Positions 1 to 10,565 of a stretch of DNA of 64,000 nucleotides are shown piece by piece. This stretch comes from Pseudomonas sp. 8AS (GTDB lineage: Bacteria > Pseudomonadota > Gammaproteobacteria > Pseudomonadales > Pseudomonadaceae), in contig NZ_LR733406.1 in NCBI RefSeq assembly GCF_902506505.1, forward strand, positions 2,404,826 to 2,468,825, read 5' to 3'. Both the position numbers and the translations under genes were made by a program. The notes beneath the pieces are model-generated. The model made no database searches and was not told the DNA's origin. It saw only the letters and a program-made list of their open reading frames with translations. The number at the start of each line of letters is the position of its first letter. The stretch's first letter is position 1.

Positions 1-124
1 CCCCGCTGCGCGAACTACAGAATGGCCAGGGCACTGCCCGTGACAAGGCCGGATATACGAATGCAACCGCGCTGACGACAGGATCGAAAAAAGCTTTCCT
101 CACTGCTTGTGGGGAGAGTCCATA

Positions 125-515
125 TACCAGTTGTTAGGCAGCGGACTTCGAGCCGGACGAAGGACTTGCTGCCAGCGCTGAGCTTAACCGGCGGGGCGCA
201 CGGCGTATCGGTTTTGGCCCGGAAAGTTATTTGTGATGTGCACATTTTTTGAAAGCAACTCCTTTGCTGGCCACAAATAACGGCCTCTACTGCTAGGCGA
301 CCATTCGACCCAGGAGCACCGCGACGATGCGGTGATTGTGTTTCCTGGCTCGGTGCTGAAACCAATATTGCACTTACGCCTAACTATAAGTAGGCGACAT
401 AGATGACGTAATTGTCTGCGCCATTTATGTCGAATAATCTTCCTTGTCGTCTGCGAATCCCTTGTCCTGCCAGGGTGCTGTCACAACAAACGCGACAGCA
501 CACAGGACGTTAGGC
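125..515. other. Gene-free stretch with stem-loops, possibly integron attC-like
   Basis: No convincing gene lies in the first 700 bases. Several inverted repeats are visible. GTTATTTGTG at 226-235 pairs perfectly with CACAAATAAC at 272-281. GTGCTGTC at 475-482 pairs with GACAGCAC at 494-501, and the pairing extends through flanking GTCCTG and CAGGAC. CGACATA and TATGTCG arms lie near 394-432. Heptamers resembling attC core sites occur: GTTAGGC at 133-139 and 509-515, GCTTAAC at 182-188, GCCTAAC at 378-384. Remnants of integron cassette recombination sites are possible, but no integrase or cassette gene is seen, so this is a weak inference. Confidence 0.3.
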
Positions 516-617
516 GACAGCAATAACGGCAAGTCCCTTTGCACAAGAGAACAGTGCGTTGAGCCGCACGCTAGCCAGTTGCCAGCAGCCTGTCCAGACC
601 CAGGCGCTCTGGCTTTG

Positions 618-683
618 CGTAGGGTGCACCGTGCGCACCGGGGCGGCTCGGTGGGGGTGGTGGTGCGCGCGGCGCACCCTACG
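618..683. repeat. Palindromic GTAGGGTGCGCC repeat, copy 1
   Basis: An imperfect palindrome of about 65 bp, with CGTAGGGTGC at one end and its complement GCACCCTACG at the other. It is the first of about eight full copies in the window (others near 8115, 9556, 10445, 12002, 12328, 16916 and 34299). It lies downstream of the substrate-binding protein gene, in the intergenic position usual for Pseudomonas REP-type elements. Confidence 0.8.
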
Positions 684-719
684 GCGGCGCGGTGGTGGGC
701 CGCGCCGGGGAGGCGGGGG

Positions 720-1958
720 TTATTGCAGGGTGAGGCTGTCGCCGCGTTCCTGTTGCCAGTCGTCCAGGCTGGGAGCGGCCTGGTCGCCGGCCATGCGGTG
801 GATGATTTCGAAGTAGTCCTGCTTGAACGGGTCGGCCATCACGTCGGCGCGGCTGCGCACGCGCACGGCGAGGATGCTCTGCACGTTCTGGTGGTCGAAG
901 GCGCGCCATTGCTGCGGGTCCTTGAGCAGGCTGTAGTGGTGATCTTCGAGGGCCTTGATCAGGGTTTCGCTGTCCAGGCTGTTGCTGCGCCGCACTGCGT
1001 CGGCCCACTGGCGGACGATGGAGTAGGCGGAGGCGGTGGTGCTGCCGGGGTACTCCTGGTATTCGGCGATGTAGCGTTCGACGAAGGCCTGGCCTTGCGG
1101 GTTGTTGTCCTGCTTGGGCAGGTCCCAGGTCCAGGCTTCGGTGCCGATCACGTCTTCCATCACCAGCGGGCCGGCCTGTTGCACCACGCTCTTGGTCAGG
1201 TTGGGCACTATCACCTGCATGCGTTTCTTCAGGCCCATGTTGTGTACCAGGCGCATGCTGCGCTGCAGGTTTTCCCCGAGCAGCACCAGTACCAGCACGT
1301 CGGCCTCGCTCTTGGCGGCCTTGGCCAGGGCATCACGGTATTGCTCGCGGCGCACCAGGCCGGTGGGCAGGGCGGTACGGCCGTGGCGGGCGCGGTCGGT
1401 GCTGCCGGTGGCCTGGCGCAGGGCGCTTTCCATGCTGCGGCCCCAGGCGTCGTCGAGGATCACGTAGTGGTAGCGGCGGCGCGGCATGTGCCAGGACAGG
1501 TATTCACCGAGCACGCGGGCGCTCATCAGGGCGCTGTTGGATTCGCGGAACAGGTAGCGGTGGCCGGCCTGGCCGGTGACTTCGTTGGCGTAGCTCAGGG
1601 TGGCGAAGTACAGCAGGCCGTGCTCGCGGGCGCGCTGGCCGGCGGCGATGGCTTCTTCGCTGGTGGCGCCGCCAAATACCATGCGCGCGCCCTGGCTGGC
1701 GAAGCGGTCGACATTGGCGCGGGCCTGTTCGGCGCGCGAGGCGGTGTTTTCGCTGAGCAGCTCCAGTGGGCGGCCGAGCACGCCGCCTTCGCGGTTGATG
1801 GCGTCGACGGCGAGCAGGGCGCCGCGACGCAGTTCCAGGCCTTCGTCCTTGTAGTTGCCGGTGCGCGGGTAGTTGAGGCCGATCTTCACGCTGTCGGCAG
1901 CGTAGGCGGGCAGGGTGAACAGGCCGGCGAGCAGCAGGCCGGTGAGCAGGCGGTGCAT
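720..1958 (-). CDS. Periplasmic substrate-binding protein, PQQ-alcohol dehydrogenase-associated family
   Basis: A 412-residue secreted binding protein of the Leu/Ile/Val type (Peripla_BP_6 fold). A signal peptide ends near residue 20 at LPAYA-A and is followed by VKIGLNYPRTGNYKDEG, the usual first strand and ligand loop. The start at 1958 is chosen because AAGGAG lies just upstream and the signal peptide begins there; a longer frame adds 25 unlikely residues. No permease or ATPase gene is nearby. It is divergent from the PQQ alcohol dehydrogenase, and a family of such orphan binding proteins is known beside these enzymes. Whether it binds an alcohol, PQQ or a metal cannot be read from the sequence. 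Confidence 0.85.
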   Translation of the reverse strand: MHRLLTGLLLAGLFTLPAYAADSVKIGLNYPRTGNYKDEGLELRRGALLAVDAINREGGVLGRPLELLSENTASRAEQARANVDRFASQGARMVFGGATSEEAIAAGQRAREHGLLYFATLSYANEVTGQAGHRYLFRESNSALMSARVLGEYLSWHMPRRRYHYVILDDAWGRSMESALRQATGSTDRARHGRTALPTGLVRREQYRDALAKAAKSEADVLVLVLLGENLQRSMRLVHNMGLKKRMQVIVPNLTKSVVQQAGPLVMEDVIGTEAWTWDLPKQDNNPQGQAFVERYIAEYQEYPGSTTASAYSIVRQWADAVRRSNSLDSETLIKALEDHHYSLLKDPQQWRAFDHQNVQSILAVRVRSRADVMADPFKQDYFEIIHRMAGDQAAPSLDDWQQERGDSLTLQ

Positions 1959-2137
1959 GGCGGCACTCCTTGTGGGCAGGAGCGGCTGTTGTACGGCGCC
2001 GGCGGCGGCGCGGCCATGCGCCCTTGTGCCCATGCGCGTGCGACTTAGGTTGGGGGCGGGTTTGCTGGCAGTGCGCTTGTCTGCGGCAGGCTGTGTGCGG
2101 TGAGCCGTATGGGATGGGCTTTGGTGGGATGAGCTTT

Positions 2138-2286
2138 TGTGGGAGAGGCTTTAGCCGCGATGCGTTGCCGGGGCGTGCGGTGTTGCCCGGGGTCGCGGCC
2201 AAGGCCCCTCCTACAGGGGGCTTGAGCGCGATGTTTTGGGGCGGGCGCGACGTTGCTGGTTGATCGCGGCTAAAGCCGTTCCCACG
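2138..2286. repeat. REP-type palindromic elements, one and a half copies
   Basis: An inverted pair of the classic Pseudomonas REP type: GAGGCTTTAGCCGCGAT faces GTCGCGGCCAAGGCCCCTCC at 2138-2215. A further half unit (ATCGCGGCTAAAGCCGTTCC) lies at 2262-2286. The same family recurs at 4361-4439 and 6190-6384. It fills much of the 470-base divergent intergenic region. Confidence 0.8.
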
Positions 2287-2308
2287 GGGTTTGTGCGGGC
2301 GGGTATTG

Positions 2309-2323
2309 CTACCAAGGAACTAG
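2309..2323 (+). promoter_or_regulatory. CTACCAAGGAACTAG motif upstream of the PQQ alcohol dehydrogenase
   Basis: This 15-mer ends 108 bases before the dehydrogenase start. It is identical to the one 110 bases before the aldehyde dehydrogenase, and its first nine bases recur 96 bases before pqqA. Shared sequence and spacing suggest one regulator. ErbR/AgmR-type regulation of this regulon is known in Pseudomonas, but linking it to this motif is inference. Confidence 0.5.
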
Positions 2324-2431
2324 GGAATTCGGCACTGCGGTCAATTGTTGGGCAGGCGCGGCAAACCAAGAATTCGTCGCAGACCGGGAAACTTTCCCGG
2401 ACACAACAACAAGCCCGCAGAGGTAGCCGCA

Positions 2432-4210
2432 ATGAAGCACAACGGTCTCACCCAACCCTTCGTCCGCACGGCGCTGTTTGCCGCGGTCACCCTGGCCAGC
2501 CTGACGGCGCAGGCCGGCGTGACTGATGAAGACATCAGCGCCAGTGGCAAGCGTAACGACCAGGTGGTGGTCAACGGCATCAACCAGCAGGGCCAGCGCT
2601 ACAGCACCCTGGATACCTTGAACAGCAACAACGTCAAGGAACTGCGGCCGGTCTGGGCGTTGTCCTTCGGCGGCGAGAAGCAGCGCGGCCAGCAGGCCCA
2701 GCCGCTGATCAAGGACGGCGTGATGTACGTCACCGCCTCCTACTCGCGGGTGTTCGCCGCCGACGCGCGCACCGGCAAGAAGCTCTGGCAATACGACGCG
2801 CGCCTGCCGGACGGCATCATGCCGTGCTGCGACGTGATCAACCGCGGTGTGGCCCTGTACGGCGACCTGGTGATCTTCGGCACCCTCGACGCCAAGCTGG
2901 TCGCCCTGAACAAGGACACCGGCAAGGTGGTGTGGAAGAAGACCGTGGCCGACTACAAGGCCGGTTACTCCATCTCCGCGGCGCCGCTGATCGCCAAGGG
3001 CAAGCTGATCACCGGCGTGGCCGGTGGCGAGTTCGGCGTGGTCGGCAAGATCGAGGCCTACGACCCGAGCAACGGCGAGCTGCTGTGGACCCGGCCGACC
3101 GTGGAAGGCCACATGGGCTTCGTCTACAAGGACGGCAAGCCGGTGGAGAACGGCATCTCCGGCGGCGCGCCGGGCAAGACCTGGCCGGGCGACCTGTGGA
3201 AGACCGGCGGCGCGGCCCCGTGGCTGGGCGGCTTCTACGACCCGACCACCGACTCGCTGTTCTTCGGCACCGGCAACCCGTCGCCGTGGAACTCGCACCT
3301 GCGCCCGGGCGACAACCTGTTCTCCTCCTCGCGCCTGGCGCTGAACCCGGAAGACGGCTCGATCAAGTGGCACTTCCAGACCACCCCGCACGACGGCTGG
3401 GACTACGACGGCGTCAACGAACTGGTGTCGTTCGACTACCAGGCCGGCGGCAAGACCGTGAAGGCGGCGGCTACCGCCGACCGTAACGGCTTCTTCTACG
3501 TGCTGGACCGCACCAACGGCGACTTCATCCGCGGCTTCCCGTTCGTCGACAAGATCACCTGGGCCAAGGGCCTGGACAAGACCGGCCGGCCGATCTACGA
3601 CGAGAGCCACCGTCCGGGCGCGCCGGGTGACGCGAAGAAGGGCAGCTCGGTGTTCGTCGCCCCGTCCTTCCTCGGCGGCAAGAACTGGATGCCGATGGCC
3701 TACAGCCAGGACACCGGGCTGTTCTACGTGCCATCCAACGAGTGGGGCATGGACATGTGGAACGAGGGCGTGTCCTACAAGAAGGGCGCGGCCTACCTGG
3801 GCGCCGGCTTCACCATCAAGCCGCTGAACGAGGACTACATCGGCGTGCTGCGCGCCATCGACCCGAAGACCGGCAAGGAAGTCTGGCGCTACAAGAACTA
3901 CGCGCCGCTGTGGGGCGGTGTGCTGGCGACCAAGGGCAACCTGGTGTTCACCGGCAACCCGGAAGGCTACCTGATGGCCTTCGACGCCAAGACCGGCAAG
4001 AAACTCTATGAGTTCAACACCGGTTCCGGCGTGATCGCCTCGCCGATCACCTGGGAAATGGACGGCGAGCAGTACGTCACCGTGCTGTCCGGCTGGGGTG
4101 GTGCGGTGCCGCTGTGGGGTGGCGAAGTGGCCAAGCGCATCAAGAACCTCGACCAGGGCGGCATGATCTGGACCTTCAAGCTGCCCAAGGACCTGGTCGC
4201 CAAGAAGTAA
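2432..4210 (+). CDS. PQQ-dependent alcohol dehydrogenase, lanthanide-type (PedH/ExaF-like)
   Basis: A 592-residue periplasmic quinoprotein that oxidises alcohols to aldehydes with PQQ and a metal. A signal peptide ends near residue 28 (TAQA-G). Visible hallmarks are the adjacent-cysteine disulfide CC at 132-133 (GIMPCCD), likely metal ligands Glu200 and Asn282 (GTGNPSPWN), and catalytic Asp324 in WDYDG. Asp326, two residues after the catalytic Asp, is the extra acid found in XoxF and PedH lanthanide enzymes; calcium enzymes such as MxaF and PedE carry Ala or Ser there. Tryptophan-docking propeller repeats ([18 protein letters not shown]) are present. No cytochrome c550 (exaB) gene follows. 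The family is certain; metal preference is inferred. Confidence 0.93.
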   Translation: MKHNGLTQPFVRTALFAAVTLASLTAQAGVTDEDISASGKRNDQVVVNGINQQGQRYSTLDTLNSNNVKELRPVWALSFGGEKQRGQQAQPLIKDGVMYVTASYSRVFAADARTGKKLWQYDARLPDGIMPCCDVINRGVALYGDLVIFGTLDAKLVALNKDTGKVVWKKTVADYKAGYSISAAPLIAKGKLITGVAGGEFGVVGKIEAYDPSNGELLWTRPTVEGHMGFVYKDGKPVENGISGGAPGKTWPGDLWKTGGAAPWLGGFYDPTTDSLFFGTGNPSPWNSHLRPGDNLFSSSRLALNPEDGSIKWHFQTTPHDGWDYDGVNELVSFDYQAGGKTVKAAATADRNGFFYVLDRTNGDFIRGFPFVDKITWAKGLDKTGRPIYDESHRPGAPGDAKKGSSVFVAPSFLGGKNWMPMAYSQDTGLFYVPSNEWGMDMWNEGVSYKKGAAYLGAGFTIKPLNEDYIGVLRAIDPKTGKEVWRYKNYAPLWGGVLATKGNLVFTGNPEGYLMAFDAKTGKKLYEFNTGSGVIASPITWEMDGEQYVTVLSGWGGAVPLWGGEVAKRIKNLDQGGMIWTFKLPKDLVAKK

Positions 4211-4262
4211 GCCGCGGCAGTTGACCCGAACCCGCCAGGGCGAGGGTTAAGCGGTACAGCAC

Positions 4263-4296
4263 AACCCGGAGCTGACAGTGTCGGCTCCGGGTTTTT
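4263..4296 (+). terminator. Rho-independent terminator after the PQQ alcohol dehydrogenase
   Basis: A perfect 10-bp stem (AACCCGGAGC at 4263-4272 with GCTCCGGGTT at 4284-4293) is followed by a T run. It isolates the dehydrogenase gene from the chemoreceptor downstream. Confidence 0.88.
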
Positions 4297-4360
4297 GCGT
4301 TGTGGGGGCAAGTGTGGGAGCAGTGGTGCTGCCGGATGGCTGCCAGCCAGCCCGGGGCTC

Positions 4361-4439
4361 TGTAGGAGGGGCCTTGGCCGCGATGCTCCTGGCGGGCGGC
4401 GCGGAGCTGCCTGCTATCGCGGCCAAGGCCCCTCCTACG
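4361..4439. repeat. REP-type palindromic pair
   Basis: GTAGGAGGGGCCTTGGCCGC faces its complement at the right end, around a GC-rich spacer of about 35 bases. It belongs to the family at 2138 and 6190. The rest of the 4297-4629 gap shows no gene. Confidence 0.8.
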
Positions 4440-4629
4440 AGGAGAGTGGCGTCGCTTGTTGGAGTACTCCTCCCAATGGCCAATCCGCCCGGCGAGCTTC
4501 TACCACCAAGGTTCTATGGTGCCCGGCCCGCTGCCGTGCACCAATGCAGGTCTCGCCATCTAGTGACGGGGCGCGTCGCAAAGCCACTGCGGTGCCTCCT
4601 TCCAGTCTGCAGTCAGTACGAGGTCAGGT

Positions 4630-6180
4630 ATGCACGCACGGTCGTTTCGCCCCTGGTTGATTCCCTTGTTGCAGAGCGCCGCCCTGCTGCTGGGGGCGTG
4701 GTTCAGCTGGCCACTGTGGCTGGCGCTCGGGCTGCTCTGCCTGCTGTTCTGGCTGCCGCTGTTGCGCCGCGCGCCGCTGGCCGAGCCGGTCGCCGAACCG
4801 GCCGACCTGGCCGGGCTGACCCGCGACCTGTCCCAGGCCACCAGCCACAATGCGCTGTCCGCCGCCGGGGTCAGCTTTGCCGTGCAGCGCCTGGCGCAGA
4901 AGCTGGAGTCGATGCTGGATGCCGCCGCGCGCATCGTCAGCAGCGCCGAGCAGATGATCGTCACCGAGAACGCCACCGCCGAACTCAGCCAGCAGGGCCT
5001 GGAAGCTTCCAGCACCGTACGCCAGAGCAGCGACAGCGGGCGGGCCGGCCTGCAGCAGGCCATCGCCTGCATGCACCAGTTGAGCCAGCGCGCCAGCACC
5101 AGCCGCGAGCTGATCGAGCGGCTCAACCAGCGCAGCGAGGAAATCCAGCGGGTCACCCAGGTGATCCAGTCCATCGCCAGCCAGACCAACCTGCTGGCGC
5201 TCAACGCCGCCATCGAGGCGGCGCGCGCCGGCGAGCACGGCCGCGGCTTTGCCGTGGTCGCCGACGAGGTGCGCGGCCTGGCCGCGCGTACCGCCAGCGC
5301 CACCGAGGAAGTCGGCCTGATGGTGCGCGACATCCAGCAGGACACCTCGGCCGCGGTCGAGCAGATCCGCCAGCTGTCCGCCGACCTCGCTGGCGGCGTG
5401 CAGCTGGTGGTGCAGGCCGGCGAGCAGCTGGACGGCATCGCCAGCCTGGCGCTGGGCGTGGAAGGGCAGATGCAGACCATCGCCAGCGGCGCGCGCGACA
5501 ACCGCCTGGCGCTGGACGAGCTGTTCCACGCCGTCGAGCAGATGCGCGAGGACCTGGCCGCCAGCGACGAGCAGACCGAGCGCCTGAGCGTGGCGGCCAC
5601 CGCCCTGGAAGGCCAGGCCGAGGCGATCAGCGAGCGGCTGGCCGAGGTCGGCCTGGATGATTACCACCAGCGCGTCTACAACCTGGCCCGCGAAGGTGCG
5701 CAACGCATCGCCGAGCGCTTCGAGGCGGACCTGGCCAACGGCCAGATCAGCGAAGGCGCGCTGTTCGACCGTCACTACAAGCCGCAGCCGGGCAGCGACC
5801 CGCAGCGCTACAGCACGGCCTTCGACCGCTATGCCGACAGCGTGCTGCCGGGCATCCAGGAACCGCTGCTGAGCCAGCACGAGGGCCTGGTGTTTGCCAT
5901 CGCCTGCACCCCGGAAGGCTACGTGCCGACCCACAACCAGGCGTTCAGCCAGGCGCCCACCGGCGACCCGCAGCACGACCGCCTGCATTGCCGCAGCAAG
6001 CGCCTGTTCAACGACCGCACCGGCCGCCGCTGCGGCAGCCACCAGCAGCCGCTGCTGCTGCAGACCTACACCCGCGACACCGGCGAGCTGATGCACGACC
6101 TGTCGGTGCCGATCCAGATCCGCGGCCGGCATTGGGGCGGTTTGCGCCTGGGCTATCGGCCGGAGGCGGCGCGGCGCTGA
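4630..6180 (+). CDS. Methyl-accepting chemotaxis protein with C-terminal domain
   Basis: A 516-residue chemoreceptor. Two hydrophobic segments form an N-terminal hairpin (about 9-26 and 28-46) with almost no periplasmic loop. The CheA/CheW-contact hairpin is clear at about 175-222 ([31 protein letters not shown]). About 180 residues follow the signalling helices ([17 protein letters not shown] to the end), an unusual place for what is probably the sensory domain. With this topology the C-terminal domain should be cytoplasmic. Its position between the alcohol and aldehyde dehydrogenases suggests taxis linked to alcohol or aldehyde metabolism, but the ligand is unknown. Confidence 0.88.
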   Translation: MHARSFRPWLIPLLQSAALLLGAWFSWPLWLALGLLCLLFWLPLLRRAPLAEPVAEPADLAGLTRDLSQATSHNALSAAGVSFAVQRLAQKLESMLDAAARIVSSAEQMIVTENATAELSQQGLEASSTVRQSSDSGRAGLQQAIACMHQLSQRASTSRELIERLNQRSEEIQRVTQVIQSIASQTNLLALNAAIEAARAGEHGRGFAVVADEVRGLAARTASATEEVGLMVRDIQQDTSAAVEQIRQLSADLAGGVQLVVQAGEQLDGIASLALGVEGQMQTIASGARDNRLALDELFHAVEQMREDLAASDEQTERLSVAATALEGQAEAISERLAEVGLDDYHQRVYNLAREGAQRIAERFEADLANGQISEGALFDRHYKPQPGSDPQRYSTAFDRYADSVLPGIQEPLLSQHEGLVFAIACTPEGYVPTHNQAFSQAPTGDPQHDRLHCRSKRLFNDRTGRRCGSHQQPLLLQTYTRDTGELMHDLSVPIQIRGRHWGGLRLGYRPEAARR

Positions 6181-6189
6181 GGGCTGCTG

Positions 6190-6384
6190 GGGCAGGGGCC
6201 TTGGCCGCGATGCTTCTGGGGCGGCGCGGTGTCGCCTGCCTTCGCGGCCAAAGCCCCTCCCACAAGAGCTTGCCTGCCGCTGCATGGCCCGGGCTGGCAC
6301 ATACCGGTGTAGGAGGGGCCTTGGCCGCGACGCCCTTGGGGTCGCTCGGTGCCGCCTGTCTTCGCGGCTAAAGCCGCTCCCACG
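6190..6384. repeat. Two tandem REP-type palindromic pairs
   Basis: Two units (about 6190-6265 and 6308-6384), each opening with AGGGGCCTTGGCCGCGA or a close variant and closing with TTCGCGGC(C/T)AAAGCC. They fill the region between the chemoreceptor and the aldehyde dehydrogenase promoter. Confidence 0.8.
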
Positions 6385-6441
6385 CCATTGCTCCGCTGCA
6401 TGGCCCCCTTGCGCCCATGCCAGAGCCTCGCGCTGCATCTA

Positions 6442-6456
6442 CTACCAAGGAACTAG
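6442..6456 (+). promoter_or_regulatory. CTACCAAGGAACTAG motif upstream of the aldehyde dehydrogenase
   Basis: This 15-mer is identical to the one at 2309 and ends 110 bases before the start codon, against 108 bases at the alcohol dehydrogenase. Exact repetition at near-equal spacing supports a shared activator site. Confidence 0.5.
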
Positions 6457-6566
6457 CCCATCTATGCCATGGGCGCATACCGTGGGTTTGCGCAGGGTGT
6501 CTATGATCATTCCATGTCCTGCACCACGTCCCGGCGCAGGCGCTGACAAAAACAGAGGCCTCGATC

Positions 6567-8087
<1,521 letters not shown>

Positions 8088-8093
8088 GCAACC

Positions 8094-8113
8094 AGCCCCG
8101 GGCTGCCGGGGCT
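8094..8113 (+). terminator. Stem-loop after the aldehyde dehydrogenase
   Basis: AGCCCCGG at 8094-8101 pairs perfectly with CCGGGGCT at 8106-8113 seven bases after the stop codon. There is no long T run, so termination strength is uncertain. Confidence 0.6.
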
Positions 8114-8114
8114 T

Positions 8115-8179
8115 CGTAGGGTGCGCCGTGCGCACCGCGTGCCCCGCGCGGGCCTGTGGTGCGCACGGCGCACCCTACG
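8115..8179. repeat. Palindromic GTAGGGTGCGCC repeat, copy 2
   Basis: CGTAGGGTGCGCCGTGCGCA faces its complement across a short spacer. It lies directly after the aldehyde dehydrogenase stem-loop. No gene is seen in the rest of the 8088-8504 gap apart from the pqqA promoter region. Confidence 0.82.
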
Positions 8180-8395
8180 TGTGAGTGTGACCTGCCGGCG
8201 GACGCTCCGCCGTCGGCAGCTGGTGTGTCTTGGTGGGTGGTGCTGCGTACGCCCCCGCCGTTTTATCGATGCGCTTGCGAGTGCGTTCTGCCCGTACTGC
8301 TTACCTACTCCCAGGTGTGGCAGATCCCTATCGATGCGCGGCCCAGGCCGCGTTTTTTTATGCCTGCGCGCCAGGCGGCCATGACTGAGGCGGCC

Positions 8396-8408
8396 CTACC
8401 AAGGTCAG
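8396..8408 (+). promoter_or_regulatory. CTACCAAGG motif upstream of pqqA
   Basis: CTACCAAGGTCAG matches the first nine bases of the motifs before the alcohol and aldehyde dehydrogenases and ends 96 bases before pqqA. The second half diverges. It supports co-regulation of cofactor synthesis with the dehydrogenases. Confidence 0.42.
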
Positions 8409-8504
8409 CCCGATCTACTCCCAAAGTACCATTCTGCCGTTGGCCGTCCGGGGGCATAACTACATCTGCCGGAACCCTCCGGTTGATAACAAGAGGATCG
8501 ACCC

Positions 8505-8576
8505 ATGTGGACTAAACCCAACTTCACCGATATGCGCCTTGGTTTCGAAGTCACCCTGTACTTCGCCAACCGCTGA
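8505..8576 (+). CDS. pqqA: PQQ precursor peptide PqqA
   Basis: A 23-residue ribosomal peptide that supplies the Glu and Tyr joined to make PQQ. The conserved pair is Glu16 and Tyr20 in EVTLY. An AGAGGA ribosome binding site lies just upstream. It heads the pqq operon and is followed by a hairpin and pqqB. The length and the C-terminal FANR tail are typical of Pseudomonas PqqA. Confidence 0.95.
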   Translation: MWTKPNFTDMRLGFEVTLYFANR

Positions 8577-8583
8577 TCACCCG

Positions 8584-8603
8584 AGCCCCGGTACGCCGGG
8601 GCT
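8584..8603 (+). terminator. Intra-operon hairpin between pqqA and pqqB
   Basis: AGCCCCGG at 8584-8591 pairs with CCGGGGCT at 8596-8603 around a four-base loop, eight bases after pqqA. No T run follows, so it may act as an attenuator or mRNA-stabilising stem that lets pqqA transcripts exceed those of downstream genes. Confidence 0.6.
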
Positions 8604-8624
8604 TCCAGTCCCAAGGCAGACCTC

Positions 8625-9539
8625 ATGCATATCCAGATTCTCGGCTCGGCAGCCGGTGGCGGTTTCCCCCAGTGGAACTGCAACTGCCGCAATTGCAGCG
8701 GTATCCGCAGCGGTCGCCTGCGCGCCCAGCCGCGTACCCAGTCGTCCATCGCCCTGAGCGACGATGGCGTGCACTGGGTGCTGTGCAACGCCTCGCCGGA
8801 TATCCGCGCGCAGATCGAAAACTTTCCGGCCCTGCAGCCGGCGCGGCGCCTGCGCGATACGGCGATCAACGGCATCATCCTGCTGGACAGCCAGATCGAC
8901 CACACCACCGGCCTGCTGACCCTGCGCGAGGGCTGCCCGCACCAGGTCTGGTGCACCGAGATGGTCCACCAGGACCTCACCAGCGGCTTTCCCCTGTTCA
9001 ACATGCTCGAGCACTGGAACGGCGGCCTGCAGTGGAACCCGATCGCTTTGGACGGCGTGCCGTTCGTGATCCCGGCCTGCGCCGATCTGCGCTTCACCGC
9101 CATCGCCCTGCGCAGCAGCGCGCCACCCTATTCGCCGCACCGTGGCAACCCGCATCCGGGCGACAACATCGGCCTGTTCGTCGAGGACCTGCGCACCGGC
9201 GGCACGCTGTTCTACGCCCCGGGCCTGGGCCAGGTCGACGAGCAACTGCTGGCCTGGATGCGCCGCGCCGACTGCCTGCTGGTCGACGGCACGCTGTGGC
9301 GCGACGACGAGATGCTGCAGTGCGAAGTCGGCACCAAGCTCGGCAGCGAGATGGGCCACCTGCAGCAAAGCGGCCCCGGTGGCATGATCGAAGTGCTCGA
9401 CGGCCTGGACGCGCCGCGCAAGGTGCTGATCCACATCAACAACACCAACCCGATCCTCGACATCGACTCGGCCGAGCGCGCCATCCTCAGCGCCCACGCC
9501 ATCGAAGTGGCCTGGGACGGCATGAGTATCGAACTCTGA
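8625..9539 (+). CDS. pqqB: PQQ biosynthesis protein PqqB
   Basis: A 304-residue metallo-beta-lactamase-fold protein of normal family length. The N-terminal [17 protein letters not shown] carries the conserved cysteine-rich zinc site (CNCRNC). PqqB is proposed to hydroxylate the Glu-Tyr intermediate. The start has the usual [13 protein letters not shown]. It follows pqqA and is separated from pqqC by inserted palindromic repeats. Confidence 0.95.
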   Translation: MHIQILGSAAGGGFPQWNCNCRNCSGIRSGRLRAQPRTQSSIALSDDGVHWVLCNASPDIRAQIENFPALQPARRLRDTAINGIILLDSQIDHTTGLLTLREGCPHQVWCTEMVHQDLTSGFPLFNMLEHWNGGLQWNPIALDGVPFVIPACADLRFTAIALRSSAPPYSPHRGNPHPGDNIGLFVEDLRTGGTLFYAPGLGQVDEQLLAWMRRADCLLVDGTLWRDDEMLQCEVGTKLGSEMGHLQQSGPGGMIEVLDGLDAPRKVLIHINNTNPILDIDSAERAILSAHAIEVAWDGMSIEL

Positions 9540-9555
9540 GAGGCGCCGCGCGGCC

Positions 9556-9653
9556 CGTAGGGTGCGCCGTGCGCACCGCGAGCCCCGCACTGGCCTCTGG
9601 TGCGCACGGCGCACCCTACGAAAACAAAACGCGGGCGCACGGCGCACCCCACG
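9556..9653. repeat. Palindromic repeat copy 3 plus a half copy
   Basis: A complete CGTAGGGTGC...GCACCCTACG unit at 9556-9620 and an isolated right half (GCGCACGGCGCACC) at about 9635-9653. It fills almost all of the 130-base gap between pqqB and pqqC. Confidence 0.8.
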
Positions 9654-9672
9654 ACAACAAGAAGGAGCAGCG

Positions 9673-10425
9673 ATGAGTCAGCCAGCCATGAGCCCTGCCG
9701 AATTCGAGCAGGCGCTGCGCGCCAAGGGCGCCTATTACCACATCCACCACCCGTTCCAGGTGGCCATGTACGAAGGCCGCTCCAGCCGCGAGCAGATCCA
9801 GGGCTGGGTGGCCAACCGCTTCTACTACCAGCTGTGCATCCCGCTCAAGGATGCCGCGATCATGGCCAACTGCCCGGATCGCGAGACGCGCCGCGAGTGG
9901 GTGCAGCGCATCCTCGACCACGACGGCGCGCCAGGGGATCCGGGCGGCATCGAGGCCTGGCTGCGCCTGGCCGAGGCGGTCGGCCTGGACCGCGAGCAGG
10001 TGCTGTCCACCGAGCTGGTGCTGCCCGGCGTGCGTTTCGCCGTGGATGCCTACGTCAACTTCGCCCGCCGCGCCGGCTGGCAGGAGGCGGCCAGCAGCTC
10101 GCTGACCGAGCTGTTCGCCCCGCAGATCCACCAGTCGCGCCTGGACAGCTGGCCGCAGCACTACCCGTGGATCGACGCCGGCGGCTACGACTACTTCCGC
10201 AAGCGCCTGAAGGAGGCGCGCCGCGATGTCGAGCACGGCCTGCGCATCACCCTCGGCCACTACACCACCTTCGCGGCCCAGCAGCGCATGCTGGAGATCC
10301 TGCAGTTCAAGCTCGACGTGCTGTGGAGCATGCTCGATGCCATGAGCATGGCCTACGAGCTGGAGCGCCCGCCGTATCACACGGTGACGAGTGAACGCGT
10401 CTGGCACCGGGGGATCGCGCTATGA
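9673..10425 (+). CDS. pqqC: Pyrroloquinoline-quinone synthase PqqC
   Basis: A 250-residue cofactorless oxidase of the TENA/PqqC fold that performs the final ring closure and eight-electron oxidation to PQQ. Conserved segments include [20 protein letters not shown] and the C-terminal [11 protein letters not shown]. The start at 9673 follows GAAGGAG; an upstream extension in the same frame would be translated repeat DNA. The stop overlaps an ATGA that opens the frame leading into pqqD. Confidence 0.95.
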   Translation: MSQPAMSPAEFEQALRAKGAYYHIHHPFQVAMYEGRSSREQIQGWVANRFYYQLCIPLKDAAIMANCPDRETRREWVQRILDHDGAPGDPGGIEAWLRLAEAVGLDREQVLSTELVLPGVRFAVDAYVNFARRAGWQEAASSSLTELFAPQIHQSRLDSWPQHYPWIDAGGYDYFRKRLKEARRDVEHGLRITLGHYTTFAAQQRMLEILQFKLDVLWSMLDAMSMAYELERPPYHTVTSERVWHRGIAL

Positions 10426-10444
10426 ACAGCACCGATTCGAGCGA

Positions 10445-10551
10445 CGTAGGGTGCGCCGCGCGCACCCATGACCCGCAGGCGCTTGCCGGTGCGCACGGCG
10501 CACCCCATGCAGCGCACAGCCCAGGTGCGACCCGGTACGGCGCACCCTACG
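10445..10551. repeat. Palindromic repeat copy 4 plus half copy at the pqqC-pqqD junction
   Basis: A full unit at 10445-10509 and a right half ending CGCACCCTACG near 10551. They lie between the ATGA that overlaps the pqqC stop (10422) and the conserved body of pqqD, and keep an open reading frame throughout. Confidence 0.78.
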
Positions 10552-10565
10552 ACGGAGTATCCCGC

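Noticed and set aside
15-365. A 116-residue minus-strand frame at the left end
   Set aside because: No family features, atypical composition, and it is built over inverted repeats.
618-683. Repeated palindromes considered as a CRISPR array
   Set aside because: Units are dispersed kilobases apart, are palindromic with internal spacers, and no cas genes are present.
444-2048. Long open frame antisense to the binding-protein gene, repetitive Ala/Val/Gly composition
   Set aside because: The minus-strand frame has a signal peptide, ribosome binding site and family features. The antisense frame is a high-GC shadow. The same reasoning rejects long antisense frames over the dehydrogenase, both chemoreceptors, hsaC, the thiolase and the RND gene.
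4630-6180. A PAS- or Cache-type label for the chemoreceptor C-terminal region
   Set aside because: I could not recognise defining residues of either fold, so the domain is left unnamed.
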